Notes: generated from the letters alone by a model not told the origin. A stretch of 5,980 bases of DNA from Nanobdellota archaeon (GCA_022563455.1 JADFNI010000046.1:1-5980); one strand, 5' to 3'. Positions 1-5,493 are shown, counted from the first letter of the stretch. Program-made: numbers and translations.

Positions 1-1
1 C

Positions 2-148
2 CATTCTCAGAAGAAATCCATGCGAAACCTTGCTGAACACCTCACAAAGAACGGAATGCCTATCACTCAAGCCGGACTTAGTCTAATTTTTAAAAAACTT
101 CATGACTTTACTACGGAAAATCGCGGAATTACCGTTAAATACCGATAA
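2..148 (+). CDS. C-terminal fragment of an unrecognised protein, cut by the window edge
   Basis: An open frame enters from the left edge and runs 48 codons to a TAA, ending in ITVKYR. I do not recognise the family. The stretch LAEHLTKNGMPITQAGLSLI reads like two helices with a turn, so a DNA-binding helix-turn-helix is possible but unproven. Base composition and codon choice (GCC, CGC, GGA, ACC) are visibly richer in G+C than the genes after 582, so this gene may have a different history from the + strand series. It is followed by more than 400 non-coding bases, so it is probably not part of the downstream operon. The start and most of the protein lie outside the window. Confidence 0.5.
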   Translation, partial: HSQKKSMRNLAEHLTKNGMPITQAGLSLIFKKLHDFTTENRGITVKYR

Positions 149-284
149 ATGATAGCCTATAAGTATAATAAACTATGAAACAGGCATTTGAAGTGTGTGT
201 GTGTCATATAAGAGATATAATAGCCGATATGAAGGCGTTGATGGGGCATTGATGGTTTGACAGGCGTCTAATCAATAACCACAA

Positions 285-323
285 ACAACTAGGCACAACT
301 AGGCATATTAGCGACACACTAGG
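285..323 (+). repeat. Short phased direct repeats (ACTAGG), iteron-like
   Basis: ACAACTAGGC occurs twice in perfect tandem (285-294 and 295-304). A weaker third copy gives ACTAGG at 318-323. The three ACTAGG cores start at 288, 298 and 318, so they are spaced by one and two units of 10 bases and lie on the same face of the helix. This is the layout of protein-binding iterons. The number is small, and no initiator gene is identified in this window. Confidence 0.45.
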
Positions 324-396
324 GGCAGTTAGAGAGCTAAAAACTTCTTGTAATACGAAACTTTTAGGGAAGGTTTGAGCATAAAAATTTGAGATT

Positions 397-425
397 GTTT
401 CGTATAACTATCTATTATATGAATG
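397..425 (+). other. dif-like dyad, copy 1
   Basis: Left arm GTTTCGTATAA (397-407), 7-base spacer CTATCTA, right arm TTATATGAATG (415-425). The right arm, read on the other strand, matches the left arm at 8 of 11 positions. The left arm is identical to that of the copy at 5681-5709 and in the same orientation. Size and symmetry resemble Xer recombination sites, although classical dif sites have a 6-base spacer. A regulator's operator is the alternative. Confidence 0.45.
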
Positions 426-521
426 TCTTTTTTAAAAATTCCCTCTCACTAACATAAGTTTTAAATGAGAAAATGAGAAAATCCATTAATATTCGTTACT
501 ACTATTACTGAATAACAATAA

Positions 522-550
522 CATTCGTATAGATGATACAAACACGAATA
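522..550 (+). other. dif-like dyad, copy 2
   Basis: TTCGTAT (524-530), 11 bases, then ACACGAA (542-548): a 7-base dyad with one mismatch and the same spacing as the other copies. It lies about 30 bases upstream of the first gene of the + strand series and overlaps no ORF. Its arms are weaker than copy 1, so it may be an operator or an accessory site rather than a crossover site. Confidence 0.4.
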
Positions 551-552
551 CA

Positions 553-560
553 TTTATAAA
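553..560 (+). promoter_or_regulatory. TATA-like box upstream of the first operon gene
   Basis: TTTATAAA is centred about 25 bases before the ATG at 582. In an archaeon this would be the normal TATA-box distance for a leaderless transcript. In a bacterium it could only be part of an AT-rich promoter. The box lies between dyad copies 2 and 3, so a protein bound there would be well placed to control initiation. No clear -35/-10 pair is seen. Confidence 0.3.
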
Positions 561-565
561 GGAAC

Positions 566-594
566 TATTCGTATTTTCTGTATGGATACGAAAC
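566..594 (-). other. dif-like dyad, copy 3, overlapping the first start codon
   Basis: TTCGTAT (568-574), 11 bases, then ATACGAA (586-592): a perfect 7-base dyad. The better arm, GTTTCGTAT, is on the - strand, so this copy is inverted relative to copies 1 and 4. The ATG at 582 lies inside it and its right arm encodes the first residues of the DUF6876-like protein. A site here could block transcription or translation of the whole series. Confidence 0.45.
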
Positions 595-950
595 AAACAC
601 AAGAGCAAATATTAAGCGAACTAAACAAGAACACTTGTTCCGAACAATACCATAAAATTCCGTTTAGTAATATTGTTTATACAGATGGGATAAACGATTT
701 AATAAATAAGTGTTCGTGTTGGTGGTTAATTTCTGACACGGCTATAATAATAAGTGCTACTCCAAAACTTCAAAAGGATTTTTTATTATTAACAATAGAA
801 GTCAAAGACAAAAAAGGAATAGTAACCCTTAAAGAAGATAGCAACGAAAAACCTATTTATGAAAAGCAATACGATTATACAGATTTTCCTTTAAGTAAAT
901 TTGAGTTTTACATAACTGATAATGTAATCCTTTTAAAATCGGAGTATTAA
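582..950 (+). CDS. DUF6876-like protein
   Basis: First gene of the + strand series; 122 residues with no signal peptide or membrane segment. The pattern YTDG (33-36), WWLI (47-50), a central beta-rich section, YTDFPL (99-104) and a C-terminal VILLKSEY matches what I know of the DUF6876 family. That family occurs in plasmids, phages and genomic islands and has no established function. The ATG at 582 has no Shine-Dalgarno sequence at a useful distance; an AAAGGAA at 558-564 is too far upstream. The start codon sits inside a dyad, which suggests expression of the series is controlled here. The next gene begins 4 bases after the stop. Family assignment is from memory of the motif pattern. Confidence 0.72.
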   Translation: MDTKQTQEQILSELNKNTCSEQYHKIPFSNIVYTDGINDLINKCSCWWLISDTAIIISATPKLQKDFLLLTIEVKDKKGIVTLKEDSNEKPIYEKQYDYTDFPLSKFEFYITDNVILLKSEY

Positions 951-954
951 AAAA

Positions 955-1200
955 ATGATCTGTCCTTTTCCTAGTTGTAAAACTGAATTAAAAGAAAATA
1001 TCACTTTAAAAAAAGGTTTGTTCGGATTGAAAAAGGTTTATACTTCTTTTTGTCCTCTTTGTGATTTCAGAAAATCGGTTATATTCAAAATAAGTAAAGA
1101 GAATTATAACGCCGAAGTTTTACAAATGAGCAATACAATTAAAATCACTAAACAGATTTATGATACATCAAGAAAAGAGGAGTATATCAAATCAAAATGA
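955..1200 (+). CDS. Small zinc-ribbon protein
   Basis: 81 residues, probably cytosolic. Four cysteines in two knuckles, C3-x4-C8 and C33-x2-C36, each with prolines (CPFPSC, CPLC), form a plausible zinc ribbon in the N-terminal half. The C-terminal half is lysine-rich and likely helical. Such small ribbons in mobile elements often bind nucleic acid or act as adaptors, but no specific role can be given. The start is an ATG preceded by a run of A. The stop overlaps the next start as ATGA, consistent with coupled translation. Confidence 0.65.
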   Translation: MICPFPSCKTELKENITLKKGLFGLKKVYTSFCPLCDFRKSVIFKISKENYNAEVLQMSNTIKITKQIYDTSRKEEYIKSK

Positions 1201-1403
1201 CGGAAGATTTAACACAATACACAAAAGAAGAATTAAGTTTAAGGGTTTTCAATGAAGAATGTTTATATTTACAAAGACATCATATAGGATTTATAAAAAT
1301 ACTTTATGAGTATTATAAATTTACACAAGAACAAAGAAAAGTTTTAATAGAGGATTTAAAAGCAGATTTAAACGAAATAAATAAACCTTTATTAATAAAA
1401 TGA
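1197..1403 (+). CDS. Small helical protein of a mobile-element family, function unknown
   Basis: 68 residues, almost entirely helical by composition. The order of motifs (YTKEEL, RVFNEE, YLQRHH, then FTQEQRKVL and a terminal DLKADLNE) resembles small conserved proteins I associate with phages and plasmids, none with a known function to my knowledge. It overlaps its neighbours on both sides by ATGA, so it lies within a translationally coupled string. No catalytic residues, cysteines or membrane segments stand out. Confidence 0.65.
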   Translation: MTEDLTQYTKEELSLRVFNEECLYLQRHHIGFIKILYEYYKFTQEQRKVLIEDLKADLNEINKPLLIK

Positions 1404-1825
1404 GTTCGTTCATAGTTGAAAACAAGAGCATAAATAATATAGTAAATTCTTTTTTTTGGAAAATACATGACACTTATTTAAGAGATGAAATTAAGAAAAA
1501 GTTTAAGGTTTTTTTAGAAAAAAGTAAAGACGAAGAACTTAATAAAGAGTTAAAGAAGTTTGGGCAATTAATGGTAAATCTTAATAGAGATAGCGTTAAT
1601 CAAAGATACGACGAAAAAGAAAAACCATATACTTTTATATTTAGTGATGTAAAAAGTTTAAGCAATTTTCAGTTTTTAAAATCTGTTGAGTGTTTAACTT
1701 ACCAAAGTTGTGAGGGAAATTGTGACAAAACAGAAATTTATAAATTTCTTCAAGAATTAGAGGAAGTTTTAAGAAACAAGATTATACAAAATATAGAGGA
1801 TTACAAAAAAGCAAAATGGGAATAA
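1400..1825 (+). CDS. Conserved mobile-element protein with NQRY and YQ-CEG motifs, function unknown
   Basis: 141 residues, starting at MSSF after an ATGA overlap. Distinct blocks are visible: NQRYDE (67-72), a segment around SVECLTYQSCEGN (95-107), and a C-terminal YKKAKW (135-140). This combination recurs, as I remember it, in uncharacterised proteins of phages and plasmids from very different hosts. The first half is lysine/glutamate-rich and helical. Two cysteines (C104, C108) near an EGN turn are not enough for a zinc site on their own. Its stop overlaps the next gene by 10 bases. Confidence 0.68.
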   Translation: MSSFIVENKSINNIVNSFFWKIHDTYLRDEIKKKFKVFLEKSKDEELNKELKKFGQLMVNLNRDSVNQRYDEKEKPYTFIFSDVKSLSNFQFLKSVECLTYQSCEGNCDKTEIYKFLQELEEVLRNKIIQNIEDYKKAKWE

Positions 1826-2244
1826 TTCAAGCAACAAAATATAAAATTGAACAGCATAAAATAAACAAATTTACTTTTAAAGAGGATTGTATAAAGGATT
1901 ATATTAAACTTTTATTAGAATGTAAGTTTAAAATATTTGTATTTGAGAAAAAAAATATAGGTTGGTTTATGTTTTCTTTAAATGATAAAATCGGAAGTTG
2001 TGAATATGATTTTATGCGTGGTTTTACTTTTTCATCAAAACATAAACCAAATAGGGAAACGGGAACGGGATACCAAACAGAAACAGAAATTTTAAACCCC
2101 ACTATGTTAAATGCTATTAATACTTTTATAGATTTTCCAACATGGGAAAATAAAACAAAAAATAAAAATTCTGTTATTAAATATAAGGATTTAAAAGAAT
2201 ATTTCCAAGAAGAAACAATTTTAAATTATTTTGAGATTATATAA
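1816..2244 (+). CDS. Conserved mobile-element protein with HKPNRETGTG motif, function unknown
   Basis: 142 residues. The most striking block is GFTFSSKHKPNRETGTGY (69-86), followed by FPTW (107-110) and IKYKDLKEYF near the end. The block is unusually polar and glycine-rich for this lysine-rich region and probably forms a conserved surface or active loop. I have seen related proteins only as hypothetical phage or plasmid genes. The start overlaps the previous gene by 10 bases (ATGGGAATAA) and the next gene begins 2 bases after the stop. No membrane segment. Confidence 0.65.
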   Translation: MGIIQATKYKIEQHKINKFTFKEDCIKDYIKLLLECKFKIFVFEKKNIGWFMFSLNDKIGSCEYDFMRGFTFSSKHKPNRETGTGYQTETEILNPTMLNAINTFIDFPTWENKTKNKNSVIKYKDLKEYFQEETILNYFEII

Positions 2245-2246
2245 AA

Positions 2247-2459
2247 ATGGATTTACAAAATCAAAAAAAAGACACAGAAGAAGAAATTTTTGATCTAAAA
2301 AAAACAGAACAAGAAGTCAATGCCTTGCTTATTTCAAAAAATCCAACGACTTTGAGTTTTTTAAAGCTAAATGCCTGTTTGAAAGAAATTAAAAAAGAGT
2401 TAAGATATTCTGATTATTATCTACAAGAATTAAACGAGGGAATTAAATTTAATAAATAA
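2247..2459 (+). CDS. Small coiled-coil protein, unrecognised
   Basis: 70 residues with a heptad-like alternation of charged and hydrophobic positions over most of the length, for instance around EEIFDLKKTEQEVNALL and CLKEIKKELRYSDYYL. Two helices separated by a short KNPTTLSF link would make a helical hairpin. The gene sits 2 bases after the previous stop and 1 base before the next start, which supports its reality. No specific function can be inferred; an oligomerisation or adaptor role is a guess. Confidence 0.6.
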   Translation: MDLQNQKKDTEEEIFDLKKTEQEVNALLISKNPTTLSFLKLNACLKEIKKELRYSDYYLQELNEGIKFNK

Positions 2460-2460
2460 A

Positions 2461-3030
2461 ATGGTATTCTATAATTTAAGGGTTGGGAGTTATGATTTAA
2501 AATATACTCCATTAAAAACAACAATAAAAGAATATCCTTACTGCGACAGCAAAGGAAACATATTAAAAAGAGTTGTTGAGGGAAAGACAAACAGCTATTA
2601 TATTAATGAAGAAACACAAGAAAAATTCCCCAATGCCTTTAGATTAATTAATAATCAAGCTATGGCTAAATTATCTAAAACAAAAGATGTTCAGAATTAT
2701 AAAGAAGTCAATTCAAAAGAAATTCAAGATTTAATTATTGAAAAAGAATATTTGGTTTTCAATGACTTACTCTTACGAGATTTAAAAGCAAGTGGTAAAA
2801 CTCTTAAATTCGGTTTTACAAATGGAAATGGCTTTAAAGTTTTTCTTGCTTTTATTTACATAAACCCCCTATACCCAGAACTTTTATTTATGGCTTTGGG
2901 TAATGCTAAAAAATCGGAAATAATAAAACAGATTGCCGAACTACAAGTTCAAAAAGATAAAATAAAAAGTATTGATATTTCCATACAGGGAGTTGATAAG
3001 GCAAAAGTTGAGGACTTAATTCAAATATGA
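2461..3030 (+). CDS. Uncharacterised protein, possibly a divergent Ku-like DNA-end-binding protein
   Basis: 189 residues. What I see: a beta-rich N-terminus (MVFYNLRVGSYDLKYTPLKT), a middle block NSKEIQDLIIEKEYLVFND (84-102), then LLLRDLKASGKTLKFGF (103-119), then alternating hydrophobic strands around FKVFLAFIYI and LLFMAL. In Ku beta-barrel proteins the corresponding order is an N-terminal strand with a proline turn, an 'EI...I.f.kpYYL' block, an 'LL..AL..SGK' helix, and paired strands. The order and approximate spacing match, but identity is low and the protein is shorter than usual bacterial Ku (about 250-300 residues). The ligase two genes downstream makes the idea attractive. It is an inference; the protein could be unrelated. 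The start is the first ATG, 1 base after the previous stop, and the end overlaps the next gene by ATGA. Confidence 0.6.
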   Translation: MVFYNLRVGSYDLKYTPLKTTIKEYPYCDSKGNILKRVVEGKTNSYYINEETQEKFPNAFRLINNQAMAKLSKTKDVQNYKEVNSKEIQDLIIEKEYLVFNDLLLRDLKASGKTLKFGFTNGNGFKVFLAFIYINPLYPELLFMALGNAKKSEIIKQIAELQVQKDKIKSIDISIQGVDKAKVEDLIQI

Positions 3031-3257
3031 AGTGTCAATTTTGTAAAAAAGAAGAAGGAATTATCTCTATAACAGATGGGGAAACACAGCAAGAAGTTTT
3101 AATCTGTAATGATTGCAACGATTTAATGTATTTTGATATTCCAAAAAGAATTAAAGAAATTGATGGCTATAAAGATTTCACAATACAAGAATTAGAATAT
3201 AAAATTGATGAAATGATTGAAAGCGAAGTTGAGGAGTTAAAAATAAAGAATGATTAA
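3027..3257 (+). CDS. Small zinc-ribbon protein with acidic tail
   Basis: 76 residues. C3-x2-C6 and C27-x2-C30 are separated by 20 residues, a standard treble-clef or zinc-ribbon arrangement. The second half is acidic and helical (around IQELEYKIDEMIESEVEEL), ending KND. It resembles small protein-protein or nucleic-acid adaptors. It lies between the possible Ku-like protein and the DNA ligase, starts by ATGA overlap, and its last 8 bases (ATGATTAA) form the start of the following microprotein. The exact role is unknown. Confidence 0.65.
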   Translation: MKCQFCKKEEGIISITDGETQQEVLICNDCNDLMYFDIPKRIKEIDGYKDFTIQELEYKIDEMIESEVEELKIKND

Positions 3258-3363
3258 TAAAAAAGAATATGATGAGATGACACAAGAGGAAATTGAAAAC
3301 GAACAAGAAAGAATTGAAATGCTTTACGAAGATGAATTGAGGTATAAAATTCCAAATGATTAA
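3250..3363 (+). CDS. 37-residue acidic microprotein
   Basis: The frame begins with MINKKEYDEM and ends IPND. It overlaps the previous gene by 8 bases and the ligase gene by 8 bases, both times with the sequence ATGATTAA, so it fills exactly the space between them. The product is acidic and likely a single helix. Its first residues (MINKK) are the same as those of the ligase, and the DNA around the two starts is nearly identical over 17 bases. It could be a real coupling peptide, a duplicated start region, or a device to carry ribosomes to the ligase start. Confidence 0.5.
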   Translation: MINKKEYDEMTQEEIENEQERIEMLYEDELRYKIPND

Positions 3364-4195
3364 CAAAAAAGATTTTATGCTATGTGGAAAAATAACAAAA
3401 GAGGACTTAAAAAAAATGAATTTAAATGCCTCGTGGAAAGCAAATATTAAGTATGATGGGGAAAGAATTATAGCAATTAAGAAAGACGGAGAGATTTTTT
3501 TATTTAATCGTAGGGGAAGATTAAAAAATTCATTCTATTTGGAAGTTGTAGAGGGATTAAATGCCTTTGATGGTGATTTTATCGTTGATGGGGAAGTAAT
3601 TACTTATGATGATAATTTTAACAAGCTACAAAAGAGAGCATTAACTACCAACGCCTTTAAACAAGAACAATTAAGGAAAGAAGTGCCTGTTATCTATATG
3701 CTTTTTGATATTTTAAATTTTAATGGAAAAGACATAAGACAATTTCCTTTAATTGAAAGAATAATATATCTTCATTCTATTTTTAATGATAAATCTTTAG
3801 AGAATAACAAATCTATTGGTTATGCCCAATACGAAGATATAAACAAATGTCTTTCTTATGCCGAAGAAATTAATCATATTAATCCAGATAAGATTGAGGG
3901 AATTATAATTAAAAATATGTATAGCCCTTACCAAAATAAAAGAAGTAATGATTGGTTAAAATTAAAATTCTTTAAGAACACAGATTTAAAATTAATCTCA
4001 TATACCAGCAATAATGCAGGAATAAGATGTGAGGACAAAGAATTAAATGCTATTCAGATTTCAGGACACCAACACCACGAAGTTAAAAACAAGATTGATG
4101 AAAAAGGATTTTGTGATGTTACCATTCAATATTTACAACAGGGTAAAACAGGAAGATACAGATTTCCGAGTTTTGTAGGAGTTAAGAATGATTGA
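3356..4195 (+). CDS. ATP-dependent DNA ligase
   Basis: 279 residues, the best-defined enzyme here; it seals nicks in duplex DNA through a lysine-AMP intermediate. Visible motifs: motif I KYDGER with catalytic K32; FNRRGR (50-55, motif Ia region); IVDGEV with the DGE at 78-80 (motif III); MLFDIL (115-120, motif IIIa); IEGIIIK (180-186, motif IV); WLKLK (200-204, motif V). The remainder is an OB-fold domain ending with the GRYRFPSF signature typical of ATP ligases of the archaeal, viral and LigD type. There is no N-terminal DNA-binding domain and no polymerase or nuclease domain, so this is a minimal two-domain enzyme similar in size to viral ligases. The start overlaps the preceding microprotein by 8 bases. 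It probably serves replication of the element or end repair. Confidence 0.93.
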   Translation: MINKKDFMLCGKITKEDLKKMNLNASWKANIKYDGERIIAIKKDGEIFLFNRRGRLKNSFYLEVVEGLNAFDGDFIVDGEVITYDDNFNKLQKRALTTNAFKQEQLRKEVPVIYMLFDILNFNGKDIRQFPLIERIIYLHSIFNDKSLENNKSIGYAQYEDINKCLSYAEEINHINPDKIEGIIIKNMYSPYQNKRSNDWLKLKFFKNTDLKLISYTSNNAGIRCEDKELNAIQISGHQHHEVKNKIDEKGFCDVTIQYLQQGKTGRYRFPSFVGVKND

Positions 4196-4349
4196 AAAAT
4201 GGAGAAAAAATATGATAAAAGAACAACCAATTAAATTATTAAAACATAATTTAAAAATTGGTAAAATGGATCGTGAAACTGAATTATTTGTAAAAAAAGT
4301 AATAAAGGAAAAAACACTCACAGAATTAAATACAACGAGCAAGAGTTAA
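4188..4349 (+). CDS. Small basic helical protein, unrecognised
   Basis: 53 residues, MIEKWRKNM to TTSKS, rich in lysine. It starts with ATGATTGA, overlapping the ligase stop by 8 bases in the same manner as the two junctions upstream of the ligase, which is the main argument that it is translated. No motif is recognised. Its 3' end carries the left arm of a 12-base inverted repeat (4319-4330), so the message end is likely folded. Confidence 0.5.
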   Translation: MIEKWRKNMIKEQPIKLLKHNLKIGKMDRETELFVKKVIKEKTLTELNTTSKS

Positions 4350-4395
4350 AGGTTATACTCTAAAGGAATTCCAAAAACCTTTTTAATTCTGTGGG
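4317..4395 (+). promoter_or_regulatory. Foldable stem structure between the ligase group and the ATPase group
   Basis: CACAGAATTAAA (4319-4330) pairs perfectly with TTTAATTCTGTG (4382-4393); a G·U and a C-G pair extend this to 14 base pairs as RNA (4317-4395). Inside, AAGGTT (4349-4354) pairs with AACCTT (4376-4381), directly stacked on the outer stem, and the enclosed loop contains the palindrome GGAATTCC (4365-4372). The structure straddles the end of one small gene and the only real gap in the operon. It could be a terminator/attenuator, an mRNA processing site, or a small structured RNA controlling the ATPase genes. It does not end in a clean U-run, so a simple terminator is not certain. 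Confidence 0.5.
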
Positions 4396-4402
4396 ATATA
4401 TT

Positions 4403-4510
4403 ATGACAGAAAAAATAACTTATAAAGAATTGATAAGAAGATATAAACTTTATTGCAAAGGTAAATATCCTAAATATAAAAAAAATCATAACAAATGGAT
4501 AATAAAATGA
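4403..4510 (+). CDS. 35-residue basic microprotein
   Basis: A frame from ATG at 4403 reads MTEKITYKEL and on through a strongly basic, tyrosine-rich tail (around RRYKLYCKGKYPKYKK). It ends at a TGA that overlaps an ATG at 4507 as ATGA, the junction type used several times upstream. It is the first gene after the stem structure. It may be a leader peptide for the ATPase or a small nucleic-acid-binding protein. Its reality rests on junction geometry only. Confidence 0.4.
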   Translation: MTEKITYKELIRRYKLYCKGKYPKYKKNHNKWIIK

Positions 4511-5493
4511 CAAAAGAATTAACACAAGAACAAATTAACGAACAAGCAGAAGAACAAGCAGAAAAGCAGTTGAAGAAAACCTTAAAGACAATCAAAGATA
4601 ATTCTTCAACGCCTTTGTTAGAGAAAATCTATTCAAAACCAAAGGAATATACAAAGATGGTTGCTAACGGAAACTCAAGAGGATTTTTATTATGGGGAAA
4701 TACAGGTTTAGGAAAAACATTCGCCGTGTTCCGAGCATTTGAAGAAATGAATAAAGAATTTGTTTATCTTTCAGGACATATAACTCCGTTGGAATTATAT
4801 CAATTTTTATTTAGGAATAAGGATCAAAATATTGTTTTAGATGATGTTAATATTTTAAATGATGAAATAAATCTTAATATGCTTAAATCCTGTCTTGCCG
4901 ATCAACCAAGCATAGTAAATTACAACACAACATCACCAAGATTAAAAGTGCCTAACAAATTTCACTTTGAAGGAACAATTATTCTTTTATTAAACTCAAA
5001 ACCAAGATTAAATGAAGATTTAAGAGCAGTAGAGGGGAGAGTATTAACCCATGAGCTAAAATTATCTTATGTTGATGTTATTAGAGTGCTTTATGAGATT
5101 TCAGAGCAGGAATATAAAGGACTAACGGCAGAACAACGAAAAGAAATTATGAAATGGTTAGAAGAAAACACAAATCAAGCAACGGAGTGTTTAAATTTAA
5201 GAACTCTCTTTCAACTCTACGAGATGTATAAATTTGATAAGGATAATTGGAAAGAGTTGGCTAAAGGACAAATAAAACCTAATATTTATATGGATTTAAT
5301 CTTACAGGGTATAAATTCATGGAATTGGTGTGAGGAAACAGGAAAATCCACAGCGACTTATTATAGATATAAAAAGAAAGCACAAGAACAAAAAATTTCT
5401 ATTCTTCCAGAGTTTAATGAGAAACCTAAAGCTAAAGCAATTGAACCTAAAGCTGTAATTGAATTTGAAGAAGAAGAAATAGGTTATTATTAA
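4507..5493 (+). CDS. AAA+ type P-loop ATPase
   Basis: 328 residues from the ATG at 4507. An in-frame ATG at 4495 would add four residues; I prefer 4507 because it makes an ATGA overlap with the small frame before it. In the numbering from 4495: a glutamine/glutamate-rich N-terminal coiled stretch (8-30), Walker A GNTGLGKT (68-75), Walker B IVLDD (113-117), a sensor-1-like asparagine in LLLNSKP (N167), and an arginine in EGRVL (R182) as finger candidate. The C-terminal part has a helical domain, a short helix-turn-helix-like stretch (ETGKSTATYYRYKKK, 281-295) and a disordered acidic tail ending EEEEIGYY. It resembles plasmid and phage ATPases near replication genes. A helicase-loader or DNA-remodelling role is inferred; the exact family is not settled. 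Confidence 0.82.
   Translation: MTKELTQEQINEQAEEQAEKQLKKTLKTIKDNSSTPLLEKIYSKPKEYTKMVANGNSRGFLLWGNTGLGKTFAVFRAFEEMNKEFVYLSGHITPLELYQFLFRNKDQNIVLDDVNILNDEINLNMLKSCLADQPSIVNYNTTSPRLKVPNKFHFEGTIILLLNSKPRLNEDLRAVEGRVLTHELKLSYVDVIRVLYEISEQEYKGLTAEQRKEIMKWLEENTNQATECLNLRTLFQLYEMYKFDKDNWKELAKGQIKPNIYMDLILQGINSWNWCEETGKSTATYYRYKKKAQEQKISILPEFNEKPKAKAIEPKAVIEFEEEEIGYY

Larger units (their letters stand above)
149..581. other. Non-coding control region with repeats, dyads and an AT-rich stretch
   Basis: This is the only long gap in the window. It holds, in order: a (GT)6 run at 193-204; two tandem copies of a 10-base unit (ACAACTAGGC, 285-304) with a third ACTAGG at 318; an orphan half-site at 353-363; a dif-like dyad at 397-425; an AT-rich stretch from about 411 to 560 with a tandem AAATGAGA pair at 463-478; and two further dyads from 522 onward. 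Repeats, an AT-rich segment and dyads together suit a replication origin, an integration region or a complex promoter. The sequence alone does not decide which. No convincing gene was found in it. Confidence 0.6.

Noticed and set aside
193..204. (GT)6 dinucleotide run
   Set aside because: It is too short to be more than a chance microsatellite; no functional context was seen.
175..252. A 25-codon + strand frame (MKQAFEVCVC...) in the control region
   Set aside because: It is very short, isolated, partly made of a (GT)6 run, and has no neighbour coupling. It could be a leader peptide but cannot be supported.
463..478. Tandem AAATGAGA pair as possible iterons
   Set aside because: Only two copies in very A-rich sequence, so chance is a sufficient explanation; the ACTAGG repeats are the better candidates.
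149..581. CRISPR array
   Set aside because: The repeats are 6-11 bases with no regular repeat-spacer pattern of CRISPR length, and no cas gene is present.
1899..2102. A 67-codon - strand frame within the HKPNRETGTG gene
   Set aside because: It lies wholly inside a + strand gene with clear conserved-looking blocks and reads as low-complexity hydrophobic sequence, as expected of an antisense shadow in AT-rich DNA.
3178..3366. A 62-codon - strand frame rich in Phe, Leu and Ile that could pass for a membrane protein
   Set aside because: It is the reverse of Lys/Glu-rich coding sequence of the zinc-ribbon and microprotein genes; antisense of such codons always gives apparent membrane segments.
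4133..4342. A 69-codon - strand frame across the ligase end
   Set aside because: It overlaps the conserved ligase C-terminus (RFPSF) and has the same antisense hydrophobic bias.
4331..4380. Possible tRNA-like fold within the stem structure
   Set aside because: There is no T-arm GTTC-like sequence, no proper seven-base acceptor stem with CCA-type end, and no consistent anticodon arm.
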